IMG/VR virus record: IMGVR_UViG_3300046780_000484
Span: 17,628 to 81,627 of that record
Origin: a virus
DNA: 64,000 nt
Direction: 5' to 3' (one strand)
A model generated the notes under the pieces. That model was not told where the DNA came from, did no database searches, and worked only from the letters and a program-made list of their open reading frames with translations. Of this stretch, positions 30,984-38,932 are shown piece by piece. The position numbers were made by a program, and so were the translations under genes. Every line of letters begins with the position of its first letter. Position 1 is the first letter of the stretch.

Positions 30984-31333
30984 GTGAGGATCGGCACCTC
31001 AAGCCGCCGGGTGTCCGTCTCGTACGCCTCGCCGGAGCGCGGGCCGCGCGTGAAGACGAGGACCGTGCAGTCGGTCTCGGCCCGCCAGGCGTGCGGGATC
31101 CCCGCCGGCTCGGTGATCAGGGAACCGGGGCCGTAGGTCTTCTCGTGCACCCCGTCGTCCTCGATCCAGGCGGCGGTCAGCCGGCCTGAGCAGACGTACG
31201 TGTACTGCGTAGTCGCCAGGTGAATGTGGTTACCCCGGACCGACCCGGCCTTCGTGGAGATCTCCGTCACGGCGTCGACAGGGCCCAGCAGGTCCTGGAT
31301 GACGCCCCGGTGATCCTCGAAACGGTCAGCCAT
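30980..31333 (-). CDS. Cupin-fold protein, sugar isomerase/epimerase-like
   Basis: 117 residues. The cupin motif 1 is GSVRGNHIHLATTQYTYVCSG (G...HxH...), and motif 2 is PGSLITEPAGIPHAWRA. The opening DHRGVIQDL resembles nucleotide-sugar cupins of the WxcM/FdtA type, which isomerise or epimerise dTDP-keto sugars. That specific activity is a guess from neighbours (sugar C-methyltransferase, epimerase). It overlaps the methyltransferase by eight bases. Confidence 0.75.
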   Translation of the reverse strand: MADRFEDHRGVIQDLLGPVDAVTEISTKAGSVRGNHIHLATTQYTYVCSGRLTAAWIEDDGVHEKTYGPGSLITEPAGIPHAWRAETDCTVLVFTRGPRSGEAYETDTRRLEVPILT

Positions 31334-32480
31334 GCAGCACCTTCGGTTCCGGCAGCGGGGTGATGAAGACGCCCTGGTAGCCCTTGGCGCGGAGCGCGGG
31401 CACGATGTCTGCGGCGAGATGCCAGCTCAGTAGGAGCGCGGCGGGCGGCTGGTCGGCGATCAGCTTCGCCTCGTCCACCACCGGGATGGAAGTCCCCGGC
31501 AGGGTGAGCCCGATCTTGGCGGAGCCCGGGACCTCGCATACGCAGGCCAGGTAGCCCGCGATCCCGGCGTAGTGGATGAGGGGCGTGGCTCTCGTGGTCG
31601 CCCCGATGCCGTACACGGGGCCCTGCTGGGCGAACCCGTCCAGCATCACCCGCAGCGCCTTGGCGGCAGCCTGGGCGCGTTCCGCGACCTTTCCCGTCCG
31701 CTGCCTGAGCGCATAGACGCGGAACGACCCGCCGTGGGTGCCGATCTTCTGGACATCAGCGACGACGAGGCCGTGCATCTGCAGCAGCCGGGACATGGTG
31801 GAGATCGACCAGTAGCGGGCGTGCTCGTGGTACACGGTGTCGATCTGCAGGCCGTCCAGCACGGCGTTCACGTCATGGTTCTCGGTGACGAACACGCCGT
31901 CGTCAGCCAGCAGCCGCATGACGCCGGCCATGAAATCGTGGGCGCTGGGGACGTGAGCCAGCACGTTGCAGGCGGTGACCACCTTCGCCGGGCCGTACGT
32001 CTGCCGCAGCCGCTTCCCGGTGGCGTGGGTGAAGAACTCCTGGCAGACCTCGATGCCTTTCGCGGCGGCCTTGCCTGCCTGCCCGGTCGGTTCCACGCCG
32101 ACCACCTGCATGTCGGGCACCTCGCGGCGCACCGCATCGAGCAGCGTGCCGTCGTTGCAGCCTAGGTCCACGACGAGCTGGCCCGGCCCGGCGATCTCGC
32201 CGACTTCCCGTGCGAGGCCGGCGAAGTGGTCCCGCAGCGCCCTCGTGTTCCCGCTGCTGTACGAGTGGTCCTCGGCGAACACCTCGCGCGGCGGCGCGAT
32301 GTACGACAGCTGGACCAGCGTGCAGCTATTACAGGCGAGCAGCGCGAGGGGATATGTCTGGTCGCTGTCATACCGCTCAGGGAGGGGCTGATCGCCCATG
32401 TCCAGGACCGGCGCCAGGTCCCACGAGCCGCAGAGCCCGCAGGACGCGACCTTGCCGGGCAGCCCGGCGGGCAGGCTCAC
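31326..32480 (-). CDS. Nucleotide-sugar C-methyltransferase (TylC3/NovU-like)
   Basis: 384 residues with the three-part layout of sugar C-methyltransferases: an N-terminal zinc module (CGLCGSWDL...CNSCTLVQL, residues 14-60), a SAM-binding Rossmann centre (LVVDLGCNDGTLLDAV, about 105-200), the conserved NHDVNAVLDGLQIDTVYHEH segment with the active-site YHEH, and a C-terminal domain (VYGIGATTRATPLIHY). It would add a methyl group to C3 of a dTDP-4-keto sugar. Surprising in a phage; the cassette context supports sugar tailoring. Confidence 0.88.
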   Translation of the reverse strand: MSLPAGLPGKVASCGLCGSWDLAPVLDMGDQPLPERYDSDQTYPLALLACNSCTLVQLSYIAPPREVFAEDHSYSSGNTRALRDHFAGLAREVGEIAGPGQLVVDLGCNDGTLLDAVRREVPDMQVVGVEPTGQAGKAAAKGIEVCQEFFTHATGKRLRQTYGPAKVVTACNVLAHVPSAHDFMAGVMRLLADDGVFVTENHDVNAVLDGLQIDTVYHEHARYWSISTMSRLLQMHGLVVADVQKIGTHGGSFRVYALRQRTGKVAERAQAAAKALRVMLDGFAQQGPVYGIGATTRATPLIHYAGIAGYLACVCEVPGSAKIGLTLPGTSIPVVDEAKLIADQPPAALLLSWHLAADIVPALRAKGYQGVFITPLPEPKVLHG

Positions 32481-32812
32481 GTTCCCACCAGGATGCGCGT
32501 GTCGTTCCCGCGCTCATCCAGCCACGTGAACTCGCCCTCCCGGCCGACTGGGCGGTGCATCCGGCACCCGCAGCAGTAGGTGGCCCCGTAGAAAGACGGG
32601 TTGCGGGCGTAGGTCTCGCACAGCGCCTGACCCATCTTGGTGACCGCACCGCACTCCGGGTCGTGGTGGATGTATGAGCGGTACAGCGGCCGAACGAGGC
32701 CCTTCTTCCGGTCCTCCTCGGACAGTACGAGGTAGACGTCATGCTGGTCCCGCGGCTCCGTGTCGGCACCGTGACCGAGACGCGGGTCCTTTGGGTCGAT
32801 AGTCAGGCTCAC
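32477..32812 (-). CDS. Conserved Cys-rich actinophage protein (111 aa)
   Basis: 111 residues with ATGA overlap to the methyltransferase. RPLYRSYIHHDPECGAVT, ALCETYARNPSFY and TYCCGCRMHRPVGREGEF give five Cys and several His that could hold zinc. I recall similar small proteins in actinophage genomes, but with no known function. Confidence 0.65.
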   Translation of the reverse strand: MSLTIDPKDPRLGHGADTEPRDQHDVYLVLSEEDRKKGLVRPLYRSYIHHDPECGAVTKMGQALCETYARNPSFYGATYCCGCRMHRPVGREGEFTWLDERGNDTRILVGT

Positions 32813-32985
32813 GACTGCTCCTGGAGGCCGAAGACGCGGCCGATACCGAGGCGGACGGCAAGCTCGTAATTCCTAGCAGGCTCACCAGGTACGACGGCAC
32901 TCTCCAGGGACAGGCCGTCGCGTCGGCAGAGGGACTCAAGAATGTCCCGGATGAGGCTGTCCGCCGATTGCTCCGCCGCGCTCAC
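32809..32985 (-). CDS. Small hypothetical protein (58 aa)
   Basis: GTG 32985 overlaps the stop of the 117-aa gene (GTGA) and its own stop overlaps the next ATG. The 58 residues are helical (ADSLIRDILESLCRRDGL) with a second helix near NYELAVRLGIGRVFG. No family recognised. A longer upstream reading is Arg-rich antisense-like sequence and is rejected. Confidence 0.6.
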   Translation of the reverse strand: MSAAEQSADSLIRDILESLCRRDGLSLESAVVPGEPARNYELAVRLGIGRVFGLQEQS

Positions 32986-33335
32986 GGCGGGAACCCCAAT
33001 TTCCGCATCGTCTCGCCGGCTTCCGGCATCCTCATGTGCAGGCCATCGCGGGTGCTGCGCCAGCCGGGATGCCGCTCCTCGTAGTCGTGGTCGAGCAGTC
33101 TCGCCTCGGCTTCCAGGGCGTTCTGCCATTCCTGCTGGGTGAACACGCCCTTCTTGACGAGAAGCCCCGTCAGGGCGCTCATCTCGGCGCGCAGCAGGAT
33201 CGTGATTTCCCGGTGGTCGGTCACGGCGCGAAACTCGCCATCAGTCGCCGGCTGGGTCCCGAGTTGCCAGCTAGCGAAGAACTTCCGCCACTTGCACAGC
33301 TTCTCCAGGGCTGCGCGCAGGCTGGACTCGCTCAT
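32982..33335 (-). CDS. Hypothetical helical protein (117 aa)
   Basis: 117 residues, mostly alpha-helical (LRAALEKLCKWRKFFASW, EITILLRAEMSALTGLLV, EWQNALEAEARLLDHDYEE). It overlaps the epimerase stop by four bases and the next GTG by three. No known family. Confidence 0.65.
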   Translation of the reverse strand: MSESSLRAALEKLCKWRKFFASWQLGTQPATDGEFRAVTDHREITILLRAEMSALTGLLVKKGVFTQQEWQNALEAEARLLDHDYEERHPGWRSTRDGLHMRMPEAGETMRKLGFPP

Positions 33336-34291
33336 CCGTGAGCCCGGTACCAGGCGACGGTGCGGGCGAGGCCCTCCGCGAACGGCATCTGCGGCCCGGG
33401 GTAGCCGAGCGCGGCGATCTTGGACGTATCGGGGAGGCGCCGCGGCGGAGCGCCCTTCGGCAGGGCACCGGGCACCACCTTCACAACCCTGCCGTACTCG
33501 GCGGCAACATCATGGGCCACGCTGGCGATGGTCCGCTCGTCCATGTTCCCGACGTGGTAGACGTTCGGCCCCTCAGGAGCCTTGTCCAGCAGCAGGGTCA
33601 GCTGGTCAACGCAATCACCGACCCAGACGAAACTGCGCGTCTCAAGGCCGGTGCCCTGGATCGGGAATTCGATGACCCCCTCGGGCTGCGCCGCGGCGAG
33701 CTTGTTCATCCGCAGGCAGAACATCGGGATCACGTGGTCGGCGCCGGCGTCGGGCCCGAAGCAGTTGTGCGGCCGGGCAATAACGAGCCGGTCCAGCACC
33801 CCCGTCCGCGCCCACGCCATCGCCATCAGCTCGCAGGCGATCTTCCCGCCGCCGTAGGAATACCGGGGGTTGCGCACATCCGGCACCGTCAGCGGGACCG
33901 TCTCCGGCGTCGGCACTACCAGGGCGACCTGGTATGCCTCCGACGAGGACACCAGCAGCATGTCCCCGCAGCCGGTCTGCTCGCACGCCTTCAGGACGTT
34001 CAGCATGCCCCGCACGGCCACGTCGAGGACCTGCCGCGGCTCGGAGTAGAAGACGGCGGTGCCGTTGAGGTACGCAAGGTGCGCCACCGAGCCGCAGCCC
34101 TGCATCGCGGCCGTCACGGCGTCCGGGTCCCGGATGTCGCCTTCCATGACCTCGCAGGCCACGCCCCGCAGCCGCTCCGGATGGCCGCGGGACATGTCGT
34201 CCAGGACCCGGACCTCGTGGCCGTCCGCAGCTAGGCGGCGGACCAGGGCGCTGCCTATCACGCCCGCGCCGCCGGTTACGAGTATGCGCAT
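33332..34291 (-). CDS. NAD(P)-dependent nucleotide-sugar epimerase/dehydratase (extended SDR)
   Basis: 319 residues. The Rossmann motif is ILVTGGAGVIGSALV (GxxGxxG), the next acidic residue is in VRVLDDMSRG, and the catalytic pair is in RYSYGGGKIACE (YxxxK) after the LLVSSSEAYQ strand that supplies the Ser. This fits the UDP-glucose 4-epimerase/dTDP-glucose dehydratase class; the substrate cannot be told. It is the first gene of the sugar cassette and would supply or tailor the donor for the glycosyltransferases at 30052 and perhaps 18777. Confidence 0.88.
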   Translation of the reverse strand: MRILVTGGAGVIGSALVRRLAADGHEVRVLDDMSRGHPERLRGVACEVMEGDIRDPDAVTAAMQGCGSVAHLAYLNGTAVFYSEPRQVLDVAVRGMLNVLKACEQTGCGDMLLVSSSEAYQVALVVPTPETVPLTVPDVRNPRYSYGGGKIACELMAMAWARTGVLDRLVIARPHNCFGPDAGADHVIPMFCLRMNKLAAAQPEGVIEFPIQGTGLETRSFVWVGDCVDQLTLLLDKAPEGPNVYHVGNMDERTIASVAHDVAAEYGRVVKVVPGALPKGAPPRRLPDTSKIAALGYPGPQMPFAEGLARTVAWYRAHG

Positions 34292-34300
34292 TCGCGGCTC

Positions 34301-34822
34301 CTAAACCACGCCGCCGATGACCTGCACCTGGCCGGGCAGCGCCGTAGCCGTGTAGATCACCCCGGACCCGACGTGATCCTGCACCAGGGGGTTGGCGAAC
34401 GTGATCTGCGACGAGGCGGTGGTCGAGTTCACGACCTGCGCCTCCCAGCCGGTGCCCGTCGTGGCCCCGACGACGATCGTCGTGCCCGCCGCGAGGCCGG
34501 TCGGCACCGTGGTAGTCAGGGTGATCGCGGTCGTCCCGACCGTCACCGCCGTCGAGCTCATCGTCCCGGCCGCGGCGAGGCCGCCGACCCCCGACAGGGC
34601 GTAAACGGCGCCGGTCAGCCCGATCACCTCGACGGTCTTGCTGTTCGGCGGGATGATCAGCCCGTTGTTCTGGGTGACCTGCGACCCGCCGATGTACACC
34701 GGGTTCCGCGACGTGTTCGTGACCCGCAGGACCGACACGGCCGACGAGTTCGGCGTGAACACCCACGTCGGCGTCACGGCCGGGTTCACGTTCGACGGCG
34801 AACCCGGGGGGATGTTCGGCAT
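34301..34822 (-). CDS. Beta-rich structural protein (173 aa)
   Basis: 173 residues rich in Thr, Val, Gly and Ala. The first half (VSVLRVTNTSRNPVYIGG, IIPPNSKTVEVIG) resembles small phage decoration beta-sandwiches; the second half (AITLTTTVPTGLAAGTTI, WEAQVVNSTTASSQITF) resembles an Ig-like domain. Located between the sugar cassette and other small virion proteins. Confidence 0.65.
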   Translation of the reverse strand: MPNIPPGSPSNVNPAVTPTWVFTPNSSAVSVLRVTNTSRNPVYIGGSQVTQNNGLIIPPNSKTVEVIGLTGAVYALSGVGGLAAAGTMSSTAVTVGTTAITLTTTVPTGLAAGTTIVVGATTGTGWEAQVVNSTTASSQITFANPLVQDHVGSGVIYTATALPGQVQVIGGVV

Positions 34823-34854
34823 CGGTGCCTCCTCTCCTCGCTGTCAGGGCTTGC

Positions 34855-35160
34855 CTAGGTGTAGTTGACGAGGGACCCGTAGCCGATCGAGACCGTGGAG
34901 GACCCGGCCCCGGTGCAGGCGGTGATCGGGGTCGACGCCGGCACCTGGCACTGGGTCAGGACCACGGTCCCGCCTGTCGGGATCCCGAAGCTGGCCACTG
35001 AGGTGGCGACGTTGGAGGCTCCCATCCCGATGAAGATGGTGGCCGTCCCGGAGTTGGTGACCACCAGGTCCCGCTTGTATCCGGCAGCGGTCGTGTAGAC
35101 CGTGCCCGCGGTGGTGGTGACGGCGGTGTTGTTGACGGCCCAGGCTGCGGCGATGGCCAC
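34855..35160 (-). CDS. Small beta-sandwich virion protein (101 aa)
   Basis: 101 residues from GTG 35160, chosen because AAGGGAG lies five bases upstream. KRDLVVTNSGTATIFIGMG and PTGGTVVLTQCQVPASTPI are strand-rich and resemble the first half of the protein at 34301, suggesting a duplicated small decoration or cement family. Confidence 0.65.
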   Translation of the reverse strand: MAIAAAWAVNNTAVTTTAGTVYTTAAGYKRDLVVTNSGTATIFIGMGASNVATSVASFGIPTGGTVVLTQCQVPASTPITACTGAGSSTVSIGYGSLVNYT

Positions 35161-35228
35161 ACAGGCTCCCTTGCTGTTCGGTGAGTTGCGAGAGTTGCGC
35201 GGCAAGCGCGCCGCTATTCAGTTGTCGT

Positions 35229-35510
35229 TCAGTTGGTGAGGCCCAGGTTCGTGGTAGACCCAGCCGTACTCGTGCCGCTGGTAACCACGTAGTTCGGGTA
35301 GGTGACCGTTCCCGGGACCGTCCAGGTGTAGGGCTGCCAGTGGATGTGCATGCAGGTGCAGCCGTGGCAGTGGTGCGCGGCACGGTCGGCGCGGAGCTTC
35401 TCCACTTCGGCGCGCAGGTCACGGAGAGTGTCCGCTACCTCGCGGTCCTTCAGTTCGCGCACCGCCTCGGCCAGTTCGGCCACCTCATCGCGGATGCTCT
35501 TGTCGGACAT
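35229..35510 (-). CDS. Coiled-coil protein with His/Cys cluster (93 aa)
   Basis: 93 residues. Residues 1-45 form a heptad coiled coil (IRDEVAELAEAVRELKDRE, LRDLRAEVEKLRADRA), then an unusual metal-binding-looking cluster HHCHGCTCMHIH, then a beta Thr/Tyr-rich tail. This looks like a trimeric or dimeric virion spike with a metal-bound joint. No family recognised. Confidence 0.65.
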   Translation of the reverse strand: MSDKSIRDEVAELAEAVRELKDREVADTLRDLRAEVEKLRADRAAHHCHGCTCMHIHWQPYTWTVPGTVTYPNYVVTSGTSTAGSTTNLGLTN

Positions 35511-35538
35511 CGGACTCCTTCTCTAGCCTGGAAACCGC

Positions 35539-35573
35539 GAAGGCCCGGGTGAATAGCTCTCATCCGGGCCTTC
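35539..35573. terminator. Hairpin downstream of the LAGLIDADG gene
   Basis: A 10-bp perfect stem (GAAGGCCCGG, 35539-35548, with 35564-35573) and a 15-base loop that can pair a little further. It lies just after the stop of the homing endonuclease and before the start of the coiled-coil gene. T-richness after it is weak, so termination efficiency is uncertain. Confidence 0.55.
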
Positions 35574-35587
35574 CTGCGTGCTGACGG

Positions 35588-36718
35588 TCAGAACAGGGTG
35601 GCGGCCAGAGGCTTCCCGTGGACGGCGAGGTCAGCCAGGGCCTTTTTGCGGGCGAGGGCGACCGGAGCGTCATCGTAGAGGGCAGCAAGGAGGCGCAGGA
35701 CGCGCACGGTCCCGCCCACCTGCACGCACCACGTCGTCGTGCTCGGCTTCTTCGGGGTGGCGTGCACGTTAGTGCCGATGAGCGCGTTGACCCAGGCCTC
35801 ATATGCCTTCGCCACGGATTCGCTACCGGTCAGTTGCGTGAAGACGCCGCGCTCGTTGATGGTGATGCTGCCATCCCCGTCGACCAGTCCGCGCCAGTAG
35901 TGCGGCATCAGGACGGCAGGGCCATCCCAGGGCTCAAGCACATCCGTCTTGCGGCGAATAATGCCGTTGTTCACCAGGGCTTTAGCCAGCGGAGGCGAGC
36001 AGACGGCGAGCATTGAGACGGGAACCATCTTCCCGTAGGACTCTTCCTCGAAATCGCGGATCGGACGCCGGGCCTTCAGTGACCCGTGAAGCGTTACGAG
36101 GTGGTCCCGGTCCTTGCGGGCCAACTTGACCTGAAGACGCAAGTACTCCCGGGTCCCCCTGGTGAATCCCGTTACGCATCCGTCTGCGCCAAGGAAGCCG
36201 AGCCAGTAGGCCTTGTCGGGGGTGTCGATCTGGTCGAAGTAGCCGGGGTTGTCGCAGGCGATCCGCTCCCTGCGCCCGATGCCCAGTTCTTCCAGCACGT
36301 TGTAGACGCTGGATGAATGGCAGCCGAGCACGCGCCCGATCTCCGGGGCATCCATGCCGCTCTCGTACAGGCCGGGGACGCGTTCGCGGAGTTCATCGGC
36401 GAGCCGGTGCGGCTTCCGGTCTGGCACGCTGCCATGACGGCGCAGCACCGCTGTGATGGTGTGCTCAGTACGCCCCGACCTGCTGACGATCTCAGTAAGC
36501 GGCACGCCGTCTGCGTACAACTGGAGGATCTTCGCCTCATCCTCGGGCGAGGTCCGGGTGTTGAGTTGCCCACGGTCGGCAGCAACGCCCTCCTTGCGAA
36601 GGGCGTTGCCGACCGTGTACGCGCTGAAGCCGGTTTCATCGGCAATCTCTTGCCATTTCATCCCGGCCTGATACATGGCGGCGATACGCCGCCGGTCCTC
36701 TGGAGTAGTGCGTCTCAT
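35588..36718 (-). CDS. LAGLIDADG homing endonuclease with N-terminal HTH repeats
   Basis: 376 residues. Residues 1-150 contain three helix-turn-helix units (DRRRIAAMYQAGMKWQEIA, DEAKILQLYADGVPLTEIV, ERVPGLYESGMDAPEIGRV), each like a small resolvase-type HTH. Two LAGLIDADG helices follow: YWLGFLGADGCV (about 165) and YWRGLVDGDGSI (about 290), so it is a two-motif monomeric enzyme. It lies next to the major capsid gene, a common target region. The start ATG 36718 is leaderless-type (TGT-TAAGCT, then six bases) inside an inverted repeat. Confidence 0.9.
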   Translation of the reverse strand: MRRTTPEDRRRIAAMYQAGMKWQEIADETGFSAYTVGNALRKEGVAADRGQLNTRTSPEDEAKILQLYADGVPLTEIVSRSGRTEHTITAVLRRHGSVPDRKPHRLADELRERVPGLYESGMDAPEIGRVLGCHSSSVYNVLEELGIGRRERIACDNPGYFDQIDTPDKAYWLGFLGADGCVTGFTRGTREYLRLQVKLARKDRDHLVTLHGSLKARRPIRDFEEESYGKMVPVSMLAVCSPPLAKALVNNGIIRRKTDVLEPWDGPAVLMPHYWRGLVDGDGSITINERGVFTQLTGSESVAKAYEAWVNALIGTNVHATPKKPSTTTWCVQVGGTVRVLRLLAALYDDAPVALARKKALADLAVHGKPLAATLF

Positions 36719-36751
36719 ACCTAAAGCTTAACACGTTTCAGGTATGAGACG
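36711..36751. promoter_or_regulatory. 12-bp inverted repeat operator around the LAGLIDADG promoter and start codon
   Basis: CGTCTCATACCT (36711-36722) and its perfect complement (36740-36751) flank 17 bases that contain the -10 box TAAGCT (minus strand, 36730-36725). One arm includes the ATG. The layout suits autorepression by the HTH-bearing endonuclease; the binding itself is inferred. Confidence 0.6.
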
Positions 36752-37162
36752 TTGCGCCTAACTGTAGGGGCTGATGTCGCTCACCTGGAGACCCTGAAGG
36801 ATTCCAGAGTAGAACGGCGCATGTGCGACCAAAGACCCCAAAAGGAATATCGAGTACCTAAAGGTCGCATCTATGACAGGCCACGCGCAAGGTGTTACAT
36901 CTACCCAAAACGGACAGATGGGCGGGTCATTTCTGCCGCGCCTCTGCATCTTCGCTGGTCAATGCAGTTCGGAACGTCTCACGATCTGCCGTCGCCCGGC
37001 CCGTAATGCCTCGGGCCGACGCCGGTTACACAGATCCGGCACATACGCTCTCTGCACACCGCCAGGCATCGACGGTGCTCACGATTCCCCTGTTGCTACA
37101 GCCGGGGTTTCCTGATCAGTGCCGTTATTCGACGGAGGTCACCCTCCGAAGCCGCCTGATTA
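36752..37162. other. About 410-bp region without a convincing gene, beside the capsid gene
   Basis: Both strands carry short open frames (36752-37006 plus, 36758-36949 minus), but neither has a good ribosome site or recognisable content. The GC content appears lower than in the neighbours. Two hairpins are visible: a GGCCCG/CGGGCC stem near 37000-37020 and CGGAGG-TCAC-CCTCCG at 37133-37148, the latter 15 bases after the capsid stop and possibly a weak terminator. The region may be a relic of an earlier insertion. Confidence 0.45.
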
Positions 37163-38917
37163 CTAGTTGACGGAAACGTAGTCCTGTACGCAGGTCATCT
37201 CCCACGCGTTGTCCACGTGGCTCCACGTCTGCGGGAGCTGGTAGGACATCAGCAGCGCCGTGCCCTGGGACATCCAGGGGTGCACGGTCAGCTTCACGGT
37301 CGACCTCGTGACGGGGTTCACGAACTCCGCCACGGCAGCCCCGGCGCGAATGCCGGAGATCTGGTCCTGGGAGATGTTGAGAAGGTAGTTCAGGCCCGCG
37401 CCCTGGGTGAGCATGTCGTTCGCGAGCCGCATCAGGTCGCCGCCGTCGGCGACGATCTCGGACGGGTCAGCCCGGTACACGCCCGGGGTGACGTTGTTCA
37501 TGCCGTTGTTCTCCCACAGCCCGTCGAGCGCCGTGAAGATGGCGTTCGTGCTGAGGTGGGTCCCGACGGACTGGTTGACGTAGCCGCCCTGCCACACGTT
37601 CGCGGCCTCGAACCCGACGTTCGCGTACGGGCCGGAGCCGGTGTCGGACAGGCCGGACAGCACCGGGATGAGGCCTTCCATCCGCTGGCTGGAGCCCGTC
37701 CCCGTGTCCGTCGCCGACGCGGTGTTCGCCGTGGCGACCGCGCCCTGGATGGTGAACCGGATACCGCCCACCGAGTTCGCGGTCTGCTTGCCCGTGGTCG
37801 TGACGCCGGCCTGCACCGACGTGCCGACCTGGAGGAACCCGTTCGCCCTCGAGGCCGAGGAGTTCGTCGACACGTAGATGTTGTACTGCTGCGCCCCGGC
37901 GACCGGGGTGATCACGACGTCGACGACGTTGCCGGTGGTCAGCGGGGTGTCCGAGGTGAACGAGCTGACCGTGGTCTCGCCGAAGTAGTTCAGCGCGGTC
38001 ACCGCGACGGCGAAGTGGGTGCCGCCGCCTGTGATGGCGGTCTCGTTGGAGCCCGCCACACGCTGGGTGATGGCAGGCGCTGCGGGGGTCGCGAGGTTCT
38101 GGGACGAACCCGCGATCATCTGATATTCCTCGCCCAGCATCATCTCTTGCAGCAGCACGAGATTAGCGAGGGCGGAGATGTCCTCAAATCCCTGACCCTG
38201 GAACTGGGCCAACCAGCTGAGCGACTCACTGAGCCCAAAAAACCTGTAGGGCACGTTGAGCCGGTACTGGGTCTGGGACCCGGCGCCGGGGATGTTGAGC
38301 GGCCAGGTCGAGCCGATGCCCGTCTGGCCGGACTGGACGAGTTCCGGCAGGGAGATGTCGATGACACCCTGGCCGCCGGTCTGGCTGCCGGAGATGCCCA
38401 GGAGGCCGTAGACCTGCTTGGACAGGCCCTGGCCGGCCGGGCGGGGGAACTTGTTGCGGAAGAGCGTGTACACGGGGTACACGAGCCGCGAAGGCGCCGC
38501 GAGATCGAACGGAACGAGCCCGTACGGCGCACCCGCCGTCCCGAGGTTCTGCGCGGTGAAGTTCTTCCGCACGTCGGCGTCGGCGCGAAGCCGGTACGCC
38601 AGCGGGGCGAACTGCGGGTTCGTCGCGAACTCCGTCGCCAGGCTGCCGATCACCGTGTCCGAGTCGTGGCGGCCCTGGACCGTCGCGGCCTTGGTCCGCA
38701 GCATCAGGTCATGGCTCTTGGTGAAGATCGTCCCGCCGTCGGACGCGTCGTCCAGGGGGATGCCCTTGGTGACGTGGCCGACGCCCTTGACGGCCTTGGC
38801 CGCGGACTTGGTGATCGCTTCCTCGAAGTTCCTGCCGGACGGGGGGGCCATGCGCGGCGCTCCCCCTGCCCCCATCTGGGGGCCTGCCGCCTCATCGGCG
38901 GCGTACGTTACTGCCAC
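37163..38917 (-). CDS. Major capsid protein (HK97-like) with inserted Ig/FnIII-like domain
   Basis: 584 residues from GTG 38917 after AGGAGACAT. The N-terminal 110 residues include a helical delta-like region (DLMLRTKAATVQGRHDSDT). The HK97-like core resumes with RLVYPVYTLFRNKFPRP and LSESLSWLAQFQG, EEYQMIAGSS. Residues about 285-385 (APAITQRVAGSNETAITGGG, TTGNVVDVVITPVAGAQQYN) form a Fibronectin/Ig-like insertion probably exposed on the capsid. The end (VYRADPSEIVADGGD, SQGTALLMSYQLP) is typical of capsid proteins. Directly after the protease-scaffold. Confidence 0.88.
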   Translation of the reverse strand: MAVTYAADEAAGPQMGAGGAPRMAPPSGRNFEEAITKSAAKAVKGVGHVTKGIPLDDASDGGTIFTKSHDLMLRTKAATVQGRHDSDTVIGSLATEFATNPQFAPLAYRLRADADVRKNFTAQNLGTAGAPYGLVPFDLAAPSRLVYPVYTLFRNKFPRPAGQGLSKQVYGLLGISGSQTGGQGVIDISLPELVQSGQTGIGSTWPLNIPGAGSQTQYRLNVPYRFFGLSESLSWLAQFQGQGFEDISALANLVLLQEMMLGEEYQMIAGSSQNLATPAAPAITQRVAGSNETAITGGGTHFAVAVTALNYFGETTVSSFTSDTPLTTGNVVDVVITPVAGAQQYNIYVSTNSSASRANGFLQVGTSVQAGVTTTGKQTANSVGGIRFTIQGAVATANTASATDTGTGSSQRMEGLIPVLSGLSDTGSGPYANVGFEAANVWQGGYVNQSVGTHLSTNAIFTALDGLWENNGMNNVTPGVYRADPSEIVADGGDLMRLANDMLTQGAGLNYLLNISQDQISGIRAGAAVAEFVNPVTRSTVKLTVHPWMSQGTALLMSYQLPQTWSHVDNAWEMTCVQDYVSVN

Positions 38918-38932
38918 ATGTCTCCTAAAAGA

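Noticed and set aside
36752-37006. 84-codon plus-strand frame beside the capsid gene
   Set aside because: No ribosome site or leaderless promoter, no protein-like pattern.
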